From the NCBI GenBank assembly GCA_008363385.1, contig RHKY01000036.1:1-64000 (forward strand): 64,000 nt of DNA. The letters are read 5' to 3'. This DNA is from Acidobacteriota bacterium (GTDB taxonomy: Bacteria > Acidobacteriota > Thermoanaerobaculia > UBA5066). This document shows, one piece after another, positions 50,986 through 59,548 of the stretch (positions are counted from its first letter, which is position 1; each line of letters starts with the position of its first letter). The position numbers and the translations under genes are program-made. Below the pieces are notes generated by a model. It made no database searches, was not told the origin of the DNA, and was given only the letters and a program-made list of their open reading frames with translations.

Positions 50986-51792
50986 CTACGGGCGCGTGGC
51001 CGGCTCCTCGGCCTGGGCGCCCGCGCGGACGCTGACCGAGACGGGGAGGTCCCGGGCGGCGTCGCTCGTGAGCGTCAGGGCGAGCTTCCGGGGGGAGTCC
51101 TCCTCGGCCCGGGCCCCGAACAGCTCGCGCCGGTTCGGCTTCCAGACGAGCCGGCCGCCGTACGTCACTCGGGTCGCCCCCGCCCCGGCCGCGTCGAGGG
51201 GCTCGAGCCTCACGGAGACCTCGCCTGTGGCGCCGTCTCCGCCCTCGACCTTCACCTCCACGACGAGCCCCTTCACCCGCGGGACCTGGACCTCGAAGCG
51301 GCGAGGGGAGCCGGTGCGGACGGAGACGCGCTCGTCGAGCAGGACGATCGCCGACGGCGTCTCCGACTCGGGCCGCGTGAAGGTCGAGCCGTAGCGGACC
51401 TGGACCGAGGACCCCGCGACGAGGACCTCCCGCCCCGGGACCAGGAGGAACGGGGCGGCCTCGAAGCCCTCCGGGTGCCGCCGGTCGAAGGGGACGACGA
51501 AGACGATCTTCTCGTCGGTCTGCTCGACGAGGACCGGGCAGAACGTCCCGAAGAGGACGGCCTTCACCCGCGAGAGCCCGCGACCCGTCAAGGTGAGCCG
51601 CTCCCCGACCCGCGCGATCGCGGGCTCGACGGACGTCACGGCGACCTCCGCGGCGGCTCGCGCCGAGGCGGCCGAGGGCACGGACGCCGGCGTGGCCGGC
51701 GCGGACGGCCTCGCCTCCGCGCGCCCGGGGGCCTGAGGAGAGAGGAGCAACGGGAGGGCGGCCGCGAGGAGGGGGGCGAGCATCCCCGGCAT
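50986..51792 (-). CDS. Secreted protein with IPT/TIG-like domain
   Basis: The 268-residue protein begins with a hydrophobic signal (MLAPLLAAALPLLLSPQAPG) and an Ala/Pro-rich linker. Residues 50-150 resemble an IPT/TIG beta-sandwich (VTSVEPAIARVGERLTLTGRGL, VKAVLFGTFCPVLVEQTDEKIVFVVP), and the rest is beta-rich without a known motif. It is expected in the periplasm or at the surface. It is convergent with dxs (8-base gap) and divergent from the dehydrogenases. Function is unknown. Confidence 0.65.
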   Translation of the reverse strand: MPGMLAPLLAAALPLLLSPQAPGRAEARPSAPATPASVPSAASARAAAEVAVTSVEPAIARVGERLTLTGRGLSRVKAVLFGTFCPVLVEQTDEKIVFVVPFDRRHPEGFEAAPFLLVPGREVLVAGSSVQVRYGSTFTRPESETPSAIVLLDERVSVRTGSPRRFEVQVPRVKGLVVEVKVEGGDGATGEVSVRLEPLDAAGAGATRVTYGGRLVWKPNRRELFGARAEEDSPRKLALTLTSDAARDLPVSVSVRAGAQAEEPATRP

Positions 51793-51821
51793 GCTACAGG
51801 AGCCTGCTACCCTTCGCCCCG

Positions 51822-52841
51822 ATGCTGGCGCTCCTCGCAGAGGGCCCGGGCGTGGCCGCCCTCGAAGAGGTCCCCGCGCCCCGGCCCGGCCCCGGCGAGG
51901 TGGTCGTCCGGGTGGACGTGGCCCTGACGTGCGGAACCGACCTGAAGCTCCTGCGCCGCGGGCACCCGAAGTTCCCGTTCCCCCTCGTCCTGGGGCACGA
52001 GTGGGCCGGCCGGGTCGAGTCCGCGGGGGACGGCGTGGACCTGCCGGCCGGCCTCCGCGTGACGGCGGCCGTGACGGGGCCTTGCGGGGAGTGCGCCGCG
52101 TGCCGGGCGGGACGCCAGCACCTCTGCGAGAGCGCGTTCGACCACCCGTCGTGGGGCGCCTTCGCCGGGAGGATGCGCATCCCGGCGCGGGTGGTCCGGT
52201 CGGGGCTCCTCCCGGTCCCGGACGGGCTCGCCCTCGAGGCCGCGGCGCTCATCGACCCGGTGGCCTCGGTGGTCCACGCCCTGGACCGCTCCCCTCTGGA
52301 GGGGCGGCCCGACGTCCTGGTCCACGGGAGCGGCCCGATCGCGTTGACCTTCGCGGCGCTCCTGCCGCTGTGGGGAGCCGGACGGGTCGTCGTGGCGGGC
52401 CGGCGGACGGCGCGTCTGGAGCGGATCCGAAGGACCGGCGCCACGGTCGTCAACGTCGTCGCCTCGTCCCTGCCCGCCGCGCTCGCGGAGGCGACGGCCG
52501 GCCGCGGCGCCGGCCTCGTGGTCGACACGAGCGGCGAGGCGTCGCTCGTCCCGGGCCTCGTCGACCTCGTGGCCAGCGGCGGCACGCTGCTGCTGTTCGC
52601 CGGGATGCCCAGGGAGACCCGGATCGACCTCTCCGCCTACCGGCTCCACTACGAGGAGGTGACGGTGACGGGCTCGTTCCACTACCGGCCGGCCGACGTG
52701 AGGAAGTCCCTGTCGCTCCTGTCGGAGGGGGCGCTCCCGGTCGAGGACCTGGTCACGCGGAGGAGGCCGCTCTCCGAGTGGGCGGAGGCCTTCGCCGACC
52801 TCTCCCGCGGCGACGGGATGAAGACGGCGCTCCTGCCGTGA
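51822..52841 (+). CDS. Zinc-dependent medium-chain dehydrogenase
   Basis: The 339-residue protein has a GroES-like N-domain with CGTD (catalytic Cys), GHEWAG and GPCGECAACRAGRQHLC (structural zinc Cys set), then a Rossmann domain (DVLVHGSGPIALTFAALLPLWGAGRVVVAG). It resembles threonine/sorbitol dehydrogenases. The second gene overlaps its stop by GTGA. TACCCT (51808-51813) lies eight bases before the ATG with no Shine-Dalgarno. The substrate is unknown. Confidence 0.82.
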   Translation: MLALLAEGPGVAALEEVPAPRPGPGEVVVRVDVALTCGTDLKLLRRGHPKFPFPLVLGHEWAGRVESAGDGVDLPAGLRVTAAVTGPCGECAACRAGRQHLCESAFDHPSWGAFAGRMRIPARVVRSGLLPVPDGLALEAAALIDPVASVVHALDRSPLEGRPDVLVHGSGPIALTFAALLPLWGAGRVVVAGRRTARLERIRRTGATVVNVVASSLPAALAEATAGRGAGLVVDTSGEASLVPGLVDLVASGGTLLLFAGMPRETRIDLSAYRLHYEEVTVTGSFHYRPADVRKSLSLLSEGALPVEDLVTRRRPLSEWAEAFADLSRGDGMKTALLP

Positions 52842-53866
52842 AGGCCGTCGTCGTCCACGCGCCGGACCGGGTGGAGGTCGTGGAGCGGCCCGCGCCGGTC
52901 CCCGGCCCCGGCGACCTCCTGGTCGCGATGCGCGCCGTCGGGCTCTGCGGGAGCGACACGACGGCCTGGTACGTCGCGACGAAGGCCCCCGCCGTCCTCG
53001 GGCACGAGACGGCCGGCGTCGTCGTGGAGGCGGGGCCGGGCGTGACGGCGTTCCGCCCGGGCGACCGCGTCTTCGTCCACCACCACGCCCCGTGCGGCTC
53101 CTGCCGGGCCTGCGCGCGGGGGGACTCCGTCATGTGCCCCGCCTGGAAGCCAAACCGGCTCGACCCGGGCGGCCTGGCCGAGCTGGTCCGCGTCGACGCG
53201 GCCGCCGTGGCCGCCGACACGCTGAAGCTGCCGGACGGGCTCGGCTTCGACGACGGCGCGCTCGTCGAGCCTCTGGCCTGCGCGGTCAAGGCGGTGGCGC
53301 GGGCCCGCGTCCTCCCGGGGGACTCGGTCCTGGTCGTCGGCACCGGCTCCAACGGCGTCCTGCTCGGCCTCCTGGCCCGGAGGGCCGGGGCGGCCCGGCT
53401 CCTGGGAAGCGACCCGGACCCGGCCCGGCGCCGGCTGGCCCTCGGCTTCGGCTTCGACGAGGTCTTCGACCCGGCCGAGCCGGGCCTCCCCGCGCGCGTC
53501 CGCGGGGCGACCGGCGGGGGCGGGGCCGACGCGGTCCTCGTCGTCCCGACGGCCGAGCAGGCCGTCCAGGCCGCCGTCGCGAGCGCGGCGCCCGGAGGGC
53601 GCGTCGTCTTCTACTCGCCGGTCTCTCCGGACGCCGTCTGGAGGCTCGCCCCGTCGGAGCCCTACTTCCGGGACCTGACGCTCGCGTTCAGCTACTCCTC
53701 GGGGCCGGCCGAGACGCGGGCGGCGCTGGCGCTGCTCGAGGAGGGGGTGGTCTCGGCGCGCCGCCTCGTCACGCACCGGCTGCCGATCGAGCGCGCCGCC
53801 GAGGCCTTCCGGCTCGCCCGGGCGGGAGGGGAGGTCCTCAAGGTCCTGGTCGAGATCGGGCCGTGA
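52838..53866 (+). CDS. Zinc-dependent medium-chain dehydrogenase (second of a tandem pair)
   Basis: The 342-residue protein shows CGSDT, GHETAG, a structural zinc set CGSCRACARGDSVMC and the Rossmann motif VLVVGTGSNGVLLGLLARRAG. It is only distantly similar to the gene before it, so the two may act in sequence or as a heteromer rather than be a recent duplication. The start is GTG at 52838 within a GTGA overlap, and its own stop overlaps tlyA in the same way. Confidence 0.82.
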   Translation: MKAVVVHAPDRVEVVERPAPVPGPGDLLVAMRAVGLCGSDTTAWYVATKAPAVLGHETAGVVVEAGPGVTAFRPGDRVFVHHHAPCGSCRACARGDSVMCPAWKPNRLDPGGLAELVRVDAAAVAADTLKLPDGLGFDDGALVEPLACAVKAVARARVLPGDSVLVVGTGSNGVLLGLLARRAGAARLLGSDPDPARRRLALGFGFDEVFDPAEPGLPARVRGATGGGGADAVLVVPTAEQAVQAAVASAAPGGRVVFYSPVSPDAVWRLAPSEPYFRDLTLAFSYSSGPAETRAALALLEEGVVSARRLVTHRLPIERAAEAFRLARAGGEVLKVLVEIGP

Positions 53867-54630
53867 CGCCCGCCGGGCCGCCGCGCGTCCGCCTCGACCG
53901 GCTCCTCGTCGAGAGGGGCCTCGTGGAATCGCGAGCCCGCGCCGAGTCGCTCATCCTCGCGGGAAGGGTCCACGTCCGGGGCCGGGAGCGCCCGAAGCCG
54001 GGGATGCTCGTCTCCGCCGACGCCGAGCTCGCGGTCGCCGGGCCGCCCCATCCCTGGGTCTCCCGCGGGGGCGTGAAGCTCGCCGCCGCCCTCGACGCGT
54101 TCGGGATCGACCCCGCGGGGCGCGTCTGCCTGGACGTGGGGGCCTCCACCGGCGGCTTCACGGACGTCCTCCTGTCGCGCGGGGCCCGCCGGGTCTACGC
54201 CGTCGACGTGGGCTTCGGGCAGCTGCACGCCCGCCTGAGGGACGACCCGAGGGTCGTCCTCCGCGAGCGCGTGAACGCCCGCTACCTCTCGGCGGGCGAG
54301 GTCCCCGAGCCCGTCGAGGTGGCCGTCATGGACGTCTCGTTCATCTCGGCGACCCTCGTCCTCCCCGCCGTCGCCCCGCTCCTTCAGGACGGGGCCTGGG
54401 TCGTCGTCCTCGTCAAGCCGCAGTTCGAGGCGGCGCGGGGCGAGGTGGGGAGGGGAGGGATCGTCCGCGACCCCGCCGTGAGGGGGCGGGCGCTCGCGCG
54501 AGTCGTGGCGGCCTGCGTGGCGCTGGGGCTCGTCCCGTCGGGGACGGTCGACTCGCCGATCACCGGGGCGGACGGGAACGTCGAGTGCCTGGCCGGATTC
54601 CGCCGGATTCCCGCTAAACTGCCCGGGTGA
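53863..54630 (+). CDS. tlyA: TlyA-family 2'-O-methyltransferase (S4 domain)
   Basis: The 255-residue protein has an S4 RNA-binding domain (RLDRLLVERGLVESRARAES) and an FtsJ-like methylase: CLDVGASTGGFTDVLLSRGA (SAM motif), MDVSFISATLVLP and VVLVKPQFEA (catalytic Lys region). TlyA methylates 16S and 23S rRNA (known in mycobacteria). It is usually next to nadK, as here, and both are coupled by GTGA. Confidence 0.9.
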   Translation: MTPAGPPRVRLDRLLVERGLVESRARAESLILAGRVHVRGRERPKPGMLVSADAELAVAGPPHPWVSRGGVKLAAALDAFGIDPAGRVCLDVGASTGGFTDVLLSRGARRVYAVDVGFGQLHARLRDDPRVVLRERVNARYLSAGEVPEPVEVAVMDVSFISATLVLPAVAPLLQDGAWVVVLVKPQFEAARGEVGRGGIVRDPAVRGRALARVVAACVALGLVPSGTVDSPITGADGNVECLAGFRRIPAKLPG

Positions 54631-55523
54631 AGTCGCGGCCCCCGAAGCCCCGGCCCGTCCGGCGCGTCGGGCTCGTCACCCGGTACACGCACCCGGACGC
54701 CCTCGCCCTGTCCCGCAAGCTCGACCGGCAGCTGACACGGCGCGGCCTGACGGTCGTCCACGACATCGAGTCGTCGAGCGCCCGCGGGGGCGGCGGGGGA
54801 GCGCCCCGCGCGCAGATCTCGCAGCTGGTCGACCTCGTCCTCTCCCTCGGCGGGGACGGGACCCTCCTCTCGGTGGCCCGCTACCCGGCCCGCGGCGTCC
54901 CGATCCTCGGGATCGACATCGGGACGCTCGGCTTCCTGACGGCCTGCCGCCCGGACGACTACGAGGAGCTCCTGGAGCTGTCGCTCCTCCGGAAGGCGCC
55001 GATCGAGCGCCGGCGCCTCCTCTCCGTGACGGTCTCCGAGGACGACCGCCCTCCGCGGCGGTTCCGGGTCGTCAACGACGCGGTCCTCGCCAAGGCGGCC
55101 ATCGCGAGGATCGCCGGGATCCGGGTGGAGGTGGGCGGGCACCGCGTCGCGCGCTACCGGGGCGACGGGCTGATCGTCTCCACCCCGACCGGCTCCACCG
55201 CGTACAACCTCTCGGCCGGCGGGCCGATCCTCGACCCGACCATGCCGGCGATCGTCCTCTCGCCCATCTGCCCGCACACGCTCAGCCTCCGCCCGCTCGT
55301 CCTGCCGGACTCCGTCCGGCTCGGGCTGGCCGTCGAGGGCTCGACCGAGATGGACCTGACCCTCGACGGGCAGGAGGGGTTCCGGGTCGGGCCCGAGACG
55401 CGGGTCGTCGTGGAGCGCTCGGCCGACGTCGTCGGGTTGATCCGCCCGCCGGGCCGGACCTTCTTCGACGTCCTCTCCGCCAAGCTCTCGTTCGGCGGGG
55501 AGCGAGTGGAGTCCCGGCGCTGA
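54627..55523 (+). CDS. nadK: NAD kinase
   Basis: The 298-residue protein has the NadK motifs LSLGGDGTLLSVAR, GIDIGTLGFLTA, VVNDAVLAKAA and STPTGSTAYNLSAGGPILDP. It makes NADP+ from NAD+. Residues 45-75 hold a Gly/Arg insertion. TAAACT (54615-54620) lies six bases before the GTG start inside the end of tlyA. Its stop TGA overlaps the CTG that probably starts tamB. Confidence 0.95.
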   Translation: MKSRPPKPRPVRRVGLVTRYTHPDALALSRKLDRQLTRRGLTVVHDIESSSARGGGGGAPRAQISQLVDLVLSLGGDGTLLSVARYPARGVPILGIDIGTLGFLTACRPDDYEELLELSLLRKAPIERRRLLSVTVSEDDRPPRRFRVVNDAVLAKAAIARIAGIRVEVGGHRVARYRGDGLIVSTPTGSTAYNLSAGGPILDPTMPAIVLSPICPHTLSLRPLVLPDSVRLGLAVEGSTEMDLTLDGQEGFRVGPETRVVVERSADVVGLIRPPGRTFFDVLSAKLSFGGERVESRR

Positions 55524-55588
55524 TCCCGAGGACGATCCGCGACCCGAAGGCCGCGCTGGCCCCGCTGAGGCGGCTGACCCGCGTCCGG

Positions 55589-58500
55589 GTGCCGCGGCTC
55601 TTCCTCCTCCTCGGCGTCCTGACGCCGCTCGTCGTCTACGCCGTCTTCCGGTCCCACCGCTTCCAGGAGGTCCTCCGGCGCTCGGCCGAGCGGAGGCTCA
55701 CGCAGGCGGCCGGGAGGCCCGTCACGATCGGGGGCTTCGACCTGGCCCTCCTCCCGCCGCGCTTCGTCGTGCGGCAGGTGGAGCTGGCCAACGACCCGCG
55801 CGGGCTCCCGGGCCCGGCGTTCTCGGCGTCGGAGATCGAGCTCCGGGGCTTCCCGCGCGTCGCGGAGCGGTCGGTCGACCTGAAGAAGGTGCGCGTCCTC
55901 TCCCCGCGGGTCCTCCTGGAGGTCTACGAGGACGGCTCGACGAACTTCTCGAACCTCTTCCGGGGCCGGGACGACTCCTCGGGCGGGGGGACCGACGTGA
56001 GGCTGGGCGAGGCGGTCCTCCAGCGGGGCGAGCTGAGGTTCCGCGAGTGGAAGGCGCCGCTCGACGTCACGGTCGCGGGCGCGGCGCTGACGGCGCGCTC
56101 CGGCCGCCACTCGAAGGTCACCGGCGTCACCCTCCTCTGCCGCTCCGCGCGGCTGGTCCTCGGCGGACGGGAGCCGTTCGACTTCCGCCTCTCTGCCGAG
56201 GCGGTCCTCTCCCCGCGACGGGTCCACGTCTCCCGGGTGGTGGTGGAGCACCCCGAGATCTCGCTCGTGGCGAGCGGAGGCGTGGACGACCTGGACGCGC
56301 CGGAGGTGGCGTTCGCGGGGCGGGCCAGCTTCGAGGCGGACGCCCTGGACCGCTACTTCGGCGCGGGCGTCGCGCTGTCGGGGCGTGTGGAGGCCGAGGC
56401 GCTCCTCAGGGTCCCCAAGGGCGAGGGCTTCCGCGTCCGGGGGAGGTTCGAGGTCCCCGCCGGGCGACTCGGGCCGTTCGAGGTGTCCGGGACCGGGAGG
56501 CTCAGGATCGACCCGGAGGGCGTCCTCGTCGAGGCCGGGCCGCTCGCCCTCCTGGGCGGGACGGCGGAGGCGGTCGTGCGCGTCGCCCGCCTGAAGGGGC
56601 CGCCGCTCCCGGTGCGGATCGCCGCGCGGGGGACCGGCCTCGACTTCGAGCGCTTCTTCTCGGACATCGGCCTTCCGGGGACGGGGCTCACGAGCCGCGC
56701 CGACCTCGACGCGGAGCTGACCTTCGCCGAGGGAGGGCTCGAGCGGGCCGACGGGTCGGCTCAGCTGAGGCTCCGGGCCGAGCGAGACCGGCCGTCCGCC
56801 GTCGCTGGCCGGCACGCCCTGCCGGTCTCGGGCGGCGGGACGCTCCTCCTGAAGAAGGGGAAGATCCTCTTCGGCGGGACGCCCCTGACGACGGAGGCCC
56901 GGACGCGAGTCGAGCTCTTCGGCTCGATCGCGATCGGGTCCTGGGAGCCCGACCTCGGCTTCGAGGTCGAGGCGGCGGACCTGTCGGACGTCGAGCGCCT
57001 GGCCGCCAACTTCTACCCCGCCATCACGGGCGAGCCGCTCGAGCCGGCCCTGGAGCTGGGCGGCCAGGGACGCTTCTCGGGCCGTCTGACGCGGGCCTTC
57101 GGCGACCCGCGCGTGGAGGGGCGCCTGACGGCCCGCGGCTTCCGGATGCGCGGGGCGCGGTTCGGCGAGGTGACCGCCGGCGCGCTCGTCGACCGCGACG
57201 TCCTGACCCTCTCGCCGTTCAGCGCGCTGGACGGCGGCGCCCGGCTGGTCGCCACGGGGAGCTACGGCTGGGGCGCGAGCCTCGGGGGTCACTACGAGCT
57301 CTCCGGCTTCGAGCTGGACGTGGAGGCCTGGCCCCTCCAGCGGATCCTGGACTTCCTCGACTTCGACCTCCCGCTCTCGGGCCCGGTCACGGGGCGGATC
57401 CCCCTGCGGGGCCTCACGCCCGAGGTCCACGGCTCGGGACGGCTGGAGTGGAGCGACGGCTCGGCCTGGGGGCAGCCCGTCGACTCGATGGTGGCGACCC
57501 TCGCGTTCGAGGGGGACCGGATGCGCCTCCTCGACGCCACGGCCCTCCGGGGAGGGGGCTGCCTGAAGGGGGACGCGGAGTACGCGTGGGACGAGTCGTT
57601 CCGGTTCGGGGTGGACCTGGAGGACCTCCCGCTCGACGGGCTCTCGGCCGCCGCGGACCTCGTGCCCGGCCTGGCCGCGGGCCTCTCGGGCCGGTTCGAG
57701 GGAGAGGGGACCCTCGACCACCCGCGCCTCGTGGCCCGGCTGTCGGCGCGCCGGCCGGCCTACGAGGGGCGGGCGGTGGGGGCCGAGGCCGCCGTCTCCC
57801 GGCTGGAGCTCGACGTCGACGGGCGAGACGTGGACGGCTCCCTCGTCGTGCCCGGCGTGGCGCGCCTCCTCGTCGACAGCCGCCCCGTCGGGGACGCGGT
57901 CGAGACCCGGCTGGACCTGCGGGTGGAGTCTCTCGGCGCCGTCGGCGCGGCCGTCGGCGTCCCTTCGGACGTCGCGCTGGCCGGCTCCCTGTCGGCGTCC
58001 GGCCGGGTGGAGGTGGACCCCGCCACGGGCGAGCTCACCGCGCTGGACGTCGAGCTCGGCGAGGGCCAGATCGGCCTGGCCGGCCGTCTCCTCGAGACGG
58101 CGGGGGGGCGGATCCGGGTCCGGGGCGACGAGGTCCGGATCCAGCCGGTGACGCTCCGGAGCGAAGGCGACGCGGGCTCGGGGCTGCGGCCGGAGACGAG
58201 CCTGACGCTCTCGGGCCGGATCGGGCTGGAGGGGGAGCGCCCGCTGGCCCTCGGCGTCGAGGGGGTCGTCGACGCGGCCGAGCTGACGTCGCTCGTCGGC
58301 GCCGAGGCCGCGACGGGGCCGATCGCCGTCGGCCTCGAGGTCGGGGGGACGCTGGACGCGCCGGTCCTGACCGGGAGGCTCGCCCTGGAGGGGGTCGACT
58401 TCCTCCCCCGTGACTCGAACGACCCGGTGGAGGGGATCAGCGGCACGCTCCGGCTCACCCCCGGGCGCGTCGAGGTGAGCGGCCTGACCTTCCGGTACGA

Positions 58501-59548
58501 CGGGCTGGTCTCGCTGGCGGGCGTCCTGGCGCTGGAGGGGCTGTCCGTGAAGTCCCTCCGCCTGAACGCCCACCTCGAGGACGTGAGGAGCCGCCCGTTC
58601 CCCGGCTTCCGCTGCACGGTCTCGGGTGACCTCGTCCTCCTGGGCGACTCGTGGCCCCGGACGGCCAGGGGCGACCTGACGATGACGAGCGGCCTCTACA
58701 CCGAGGACCTGAACTTCGACCTCGGGAGCCTCCTGGGCCGGCTCGGGCCGGCGGCCCTCGGGGGCGCCCCGGCCGCCTCGGCGTTCGACGCGCTGGCGCT
58801 CGACGTGAGGATCGTCGCGCCTCCCGCGTCGATCGAGGCGAGGAACAACGTCGCCCGCCTGAGGGCCCGGGCGGAGCTCTTCGCCCGCGGGACCTGGGGG
58901 CGGCCGCTCCTCTTCGGCCAGGTCGAGGCGGAGGACGGCGGGCGGATGACGCTGCGCGGGCAGAGGTACGAGGTCCTCTCCGGGAAGATCCTCTTCTCCA
59001 ACCCCGAGCGAATCGAGCCCTTCTTCGACTTCTCGACGCGGACGACGATCCGGGACTACCAGGTCTCGTTCGGCCTCACCGGCACGCCGTCGCGCCTGGC
59101 GCCGCGGTTCAGCGCGGACCCGCCGCTGTCCGAGGCGCAGATCGTCTCCCTCCTCCTGACCGGCGAGCTCCCGGAGTCGACGGTGGCGGGGGCGCCGCCC
59201 GGGCAGGGGGTCGTCTCCTCCGACGAGTCGATCTCCGTGGCGGCCAAGCAGCTCCTCGCCTCCCTCGCCACGGACGCCGCGGCCGAGCGGACGCGCGAGC
59301 TCTTCGGCCTCGACCGCCTCCAGATCGACCCCGTCTTCTCCGGCGCCTCCTTCCAGGCGGCCCGGCTGACGATCGGCAAGTCGATCTCGCGCGACCTGAC
59401 CGTCACCTACTCCTACACGGCGTCGTCGAACCAGGAGCAGATCCTGGAGGTGGACTACCAGATCTCGCCGAACGTCTTCCTCCAGTTCCGGCGGGACGAG
59501 AACGGCGTCTACTCGGCGGACCTGAAGGTCCGCCACCGGCTCCGGTGA
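55589..59548 (+). CDS. tamB: TamB-like intermembrane transport/assembly protein
   Basis: The 1,319-residue protein has one N-terminal membrane anchor (LFLLLGVLTPLVVYAVF) and a long beta-rich body of AsmA/TamB type with repeating strands. It ends in a TamB (DUF490) C-domain: GQRYEVLSGKILFSNPERIEP, PLSEAQIVSLLLTGEL and KSISRDLTVTYSYTASSNQEQILEVDYQISPNVFLQ. It bridges inner and outer membranes for phospholipid transport or OMP assembly. The GTG at 55589 is the first standard start; the frame is open to a CTG at 55520 overlapping the nadK stop, which would add 23 plausible residues. TamA follows with a GTGA overlap. Confidence 0.88.
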   Translation: MPRLFLLLGVLTPLVVYAVFRSHRFQEVLRRSAERRLTQAAGRPVTIGGFDLALLPPRFVVRQVELANDPRGLPGPAFSASEIELRGFPRVAERSVDLKKVRVLSPRVLLEVYEDGSTNFSNLFRGRDDSSGGGTDVRLGEAVLQRGELRFREWKAPLDVTVAGAALTARSGRHSKVTGVTLLCRSARLVLGGREPFDFRLSAEAVLSPRRVHVSRVVVEHPEISLVASGGVDDLDAPEVAFAGRASFEADALDRYFGAGVALSGRVEAEALLRVPKGEGFRVRGRFEVPAGRLGPFEVSGTGRLRIDPEGVLVEAGPLALLGGTAEAVVRVARLKGPPLPVRIAARGTGLDFERFFSDIGLPGTGLTSRADLDAELTFAEGGLERADGSAQLRLRAERDRPSAVAGRHALPVSGGGTLLLKKGKILFGGTPLTTEARTRVELFGSIAIGSWEPDLGFEVEAADLSDVERLAANFYPAITGEPLEPALELGGQGRFSGRLTRAFGDPRVEGRLTARGFRMRGARFGEVTAGALVDRDVLTLSPFSALDGGARLVATGSYGWGASLGGHYELSGFELDVEAWPLQRILDFLDFDLPLSGPVTGRIPLRGLTPEVHGSGRLEWSDGSAWGQPVDSMVATLAFEGDRMRLLDATALRGGGCLKGDAEYAWDESFRFGVDLEDLPLDGLSAAADLVPGLAAGLSGRFEGEGTLDHPRLVARLSARRPAYEGRAVGAEAAVSRLELDVDGRDVDGSLVVPGVARLLVDSRPVGDAVETRLDLRVESLGAVGAAVGVPSDVALAGSLSASGRVEVDPATGELTALDVELGEGQIGLAGRLLETAGGRIRVRGDEVRIQPVTLRSEGDAGSGLRPETSLTLSGRIGLEGERPLALGVEGVVDAAELTSLVGAEAATGPIAVGLEVGGTLDAPVLTGRLALEGVDFLPRDSNDPVEGISGTLRLTPGRVEVSGLTFRYDGLVSLAGVLALEGLSVKSLRLNAHLEDVRSRPFPGFRCTVSGDLVLLGDSWPRTARGDLTMTSGLYTEDLNFDLGSLLGRLGPAALGGAPAASAFDALALDVRIVAPPASIEARNNVARLRARAELFARGTWGRPLLFGQVEAEDGGRMTLRGQRYEVLSGKILFSNPERIEPFFDFSTRTTIRDYQVSFGLTGTPSRLAPRFSADPPLSEAQIVSLLLTGELPESTVAGAPPGQGVVSSDESISVAAKQLLASLATDAAAERTRELFGLDRLQIDPVFSGASFQAARLTIGKSISRDLTVTYSYTASSNQEQILEVDYQISPNVFLQFRRDENGVYSADLKVRHRLR

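Noticed and set aside
55154-59536. Minus-strand ORF of 1,460 codons opposite tamB
   Set aside because: It is the antisense shadow of tamB in high-GC DNA, rich in Arg, Glu and Pro with no domain.
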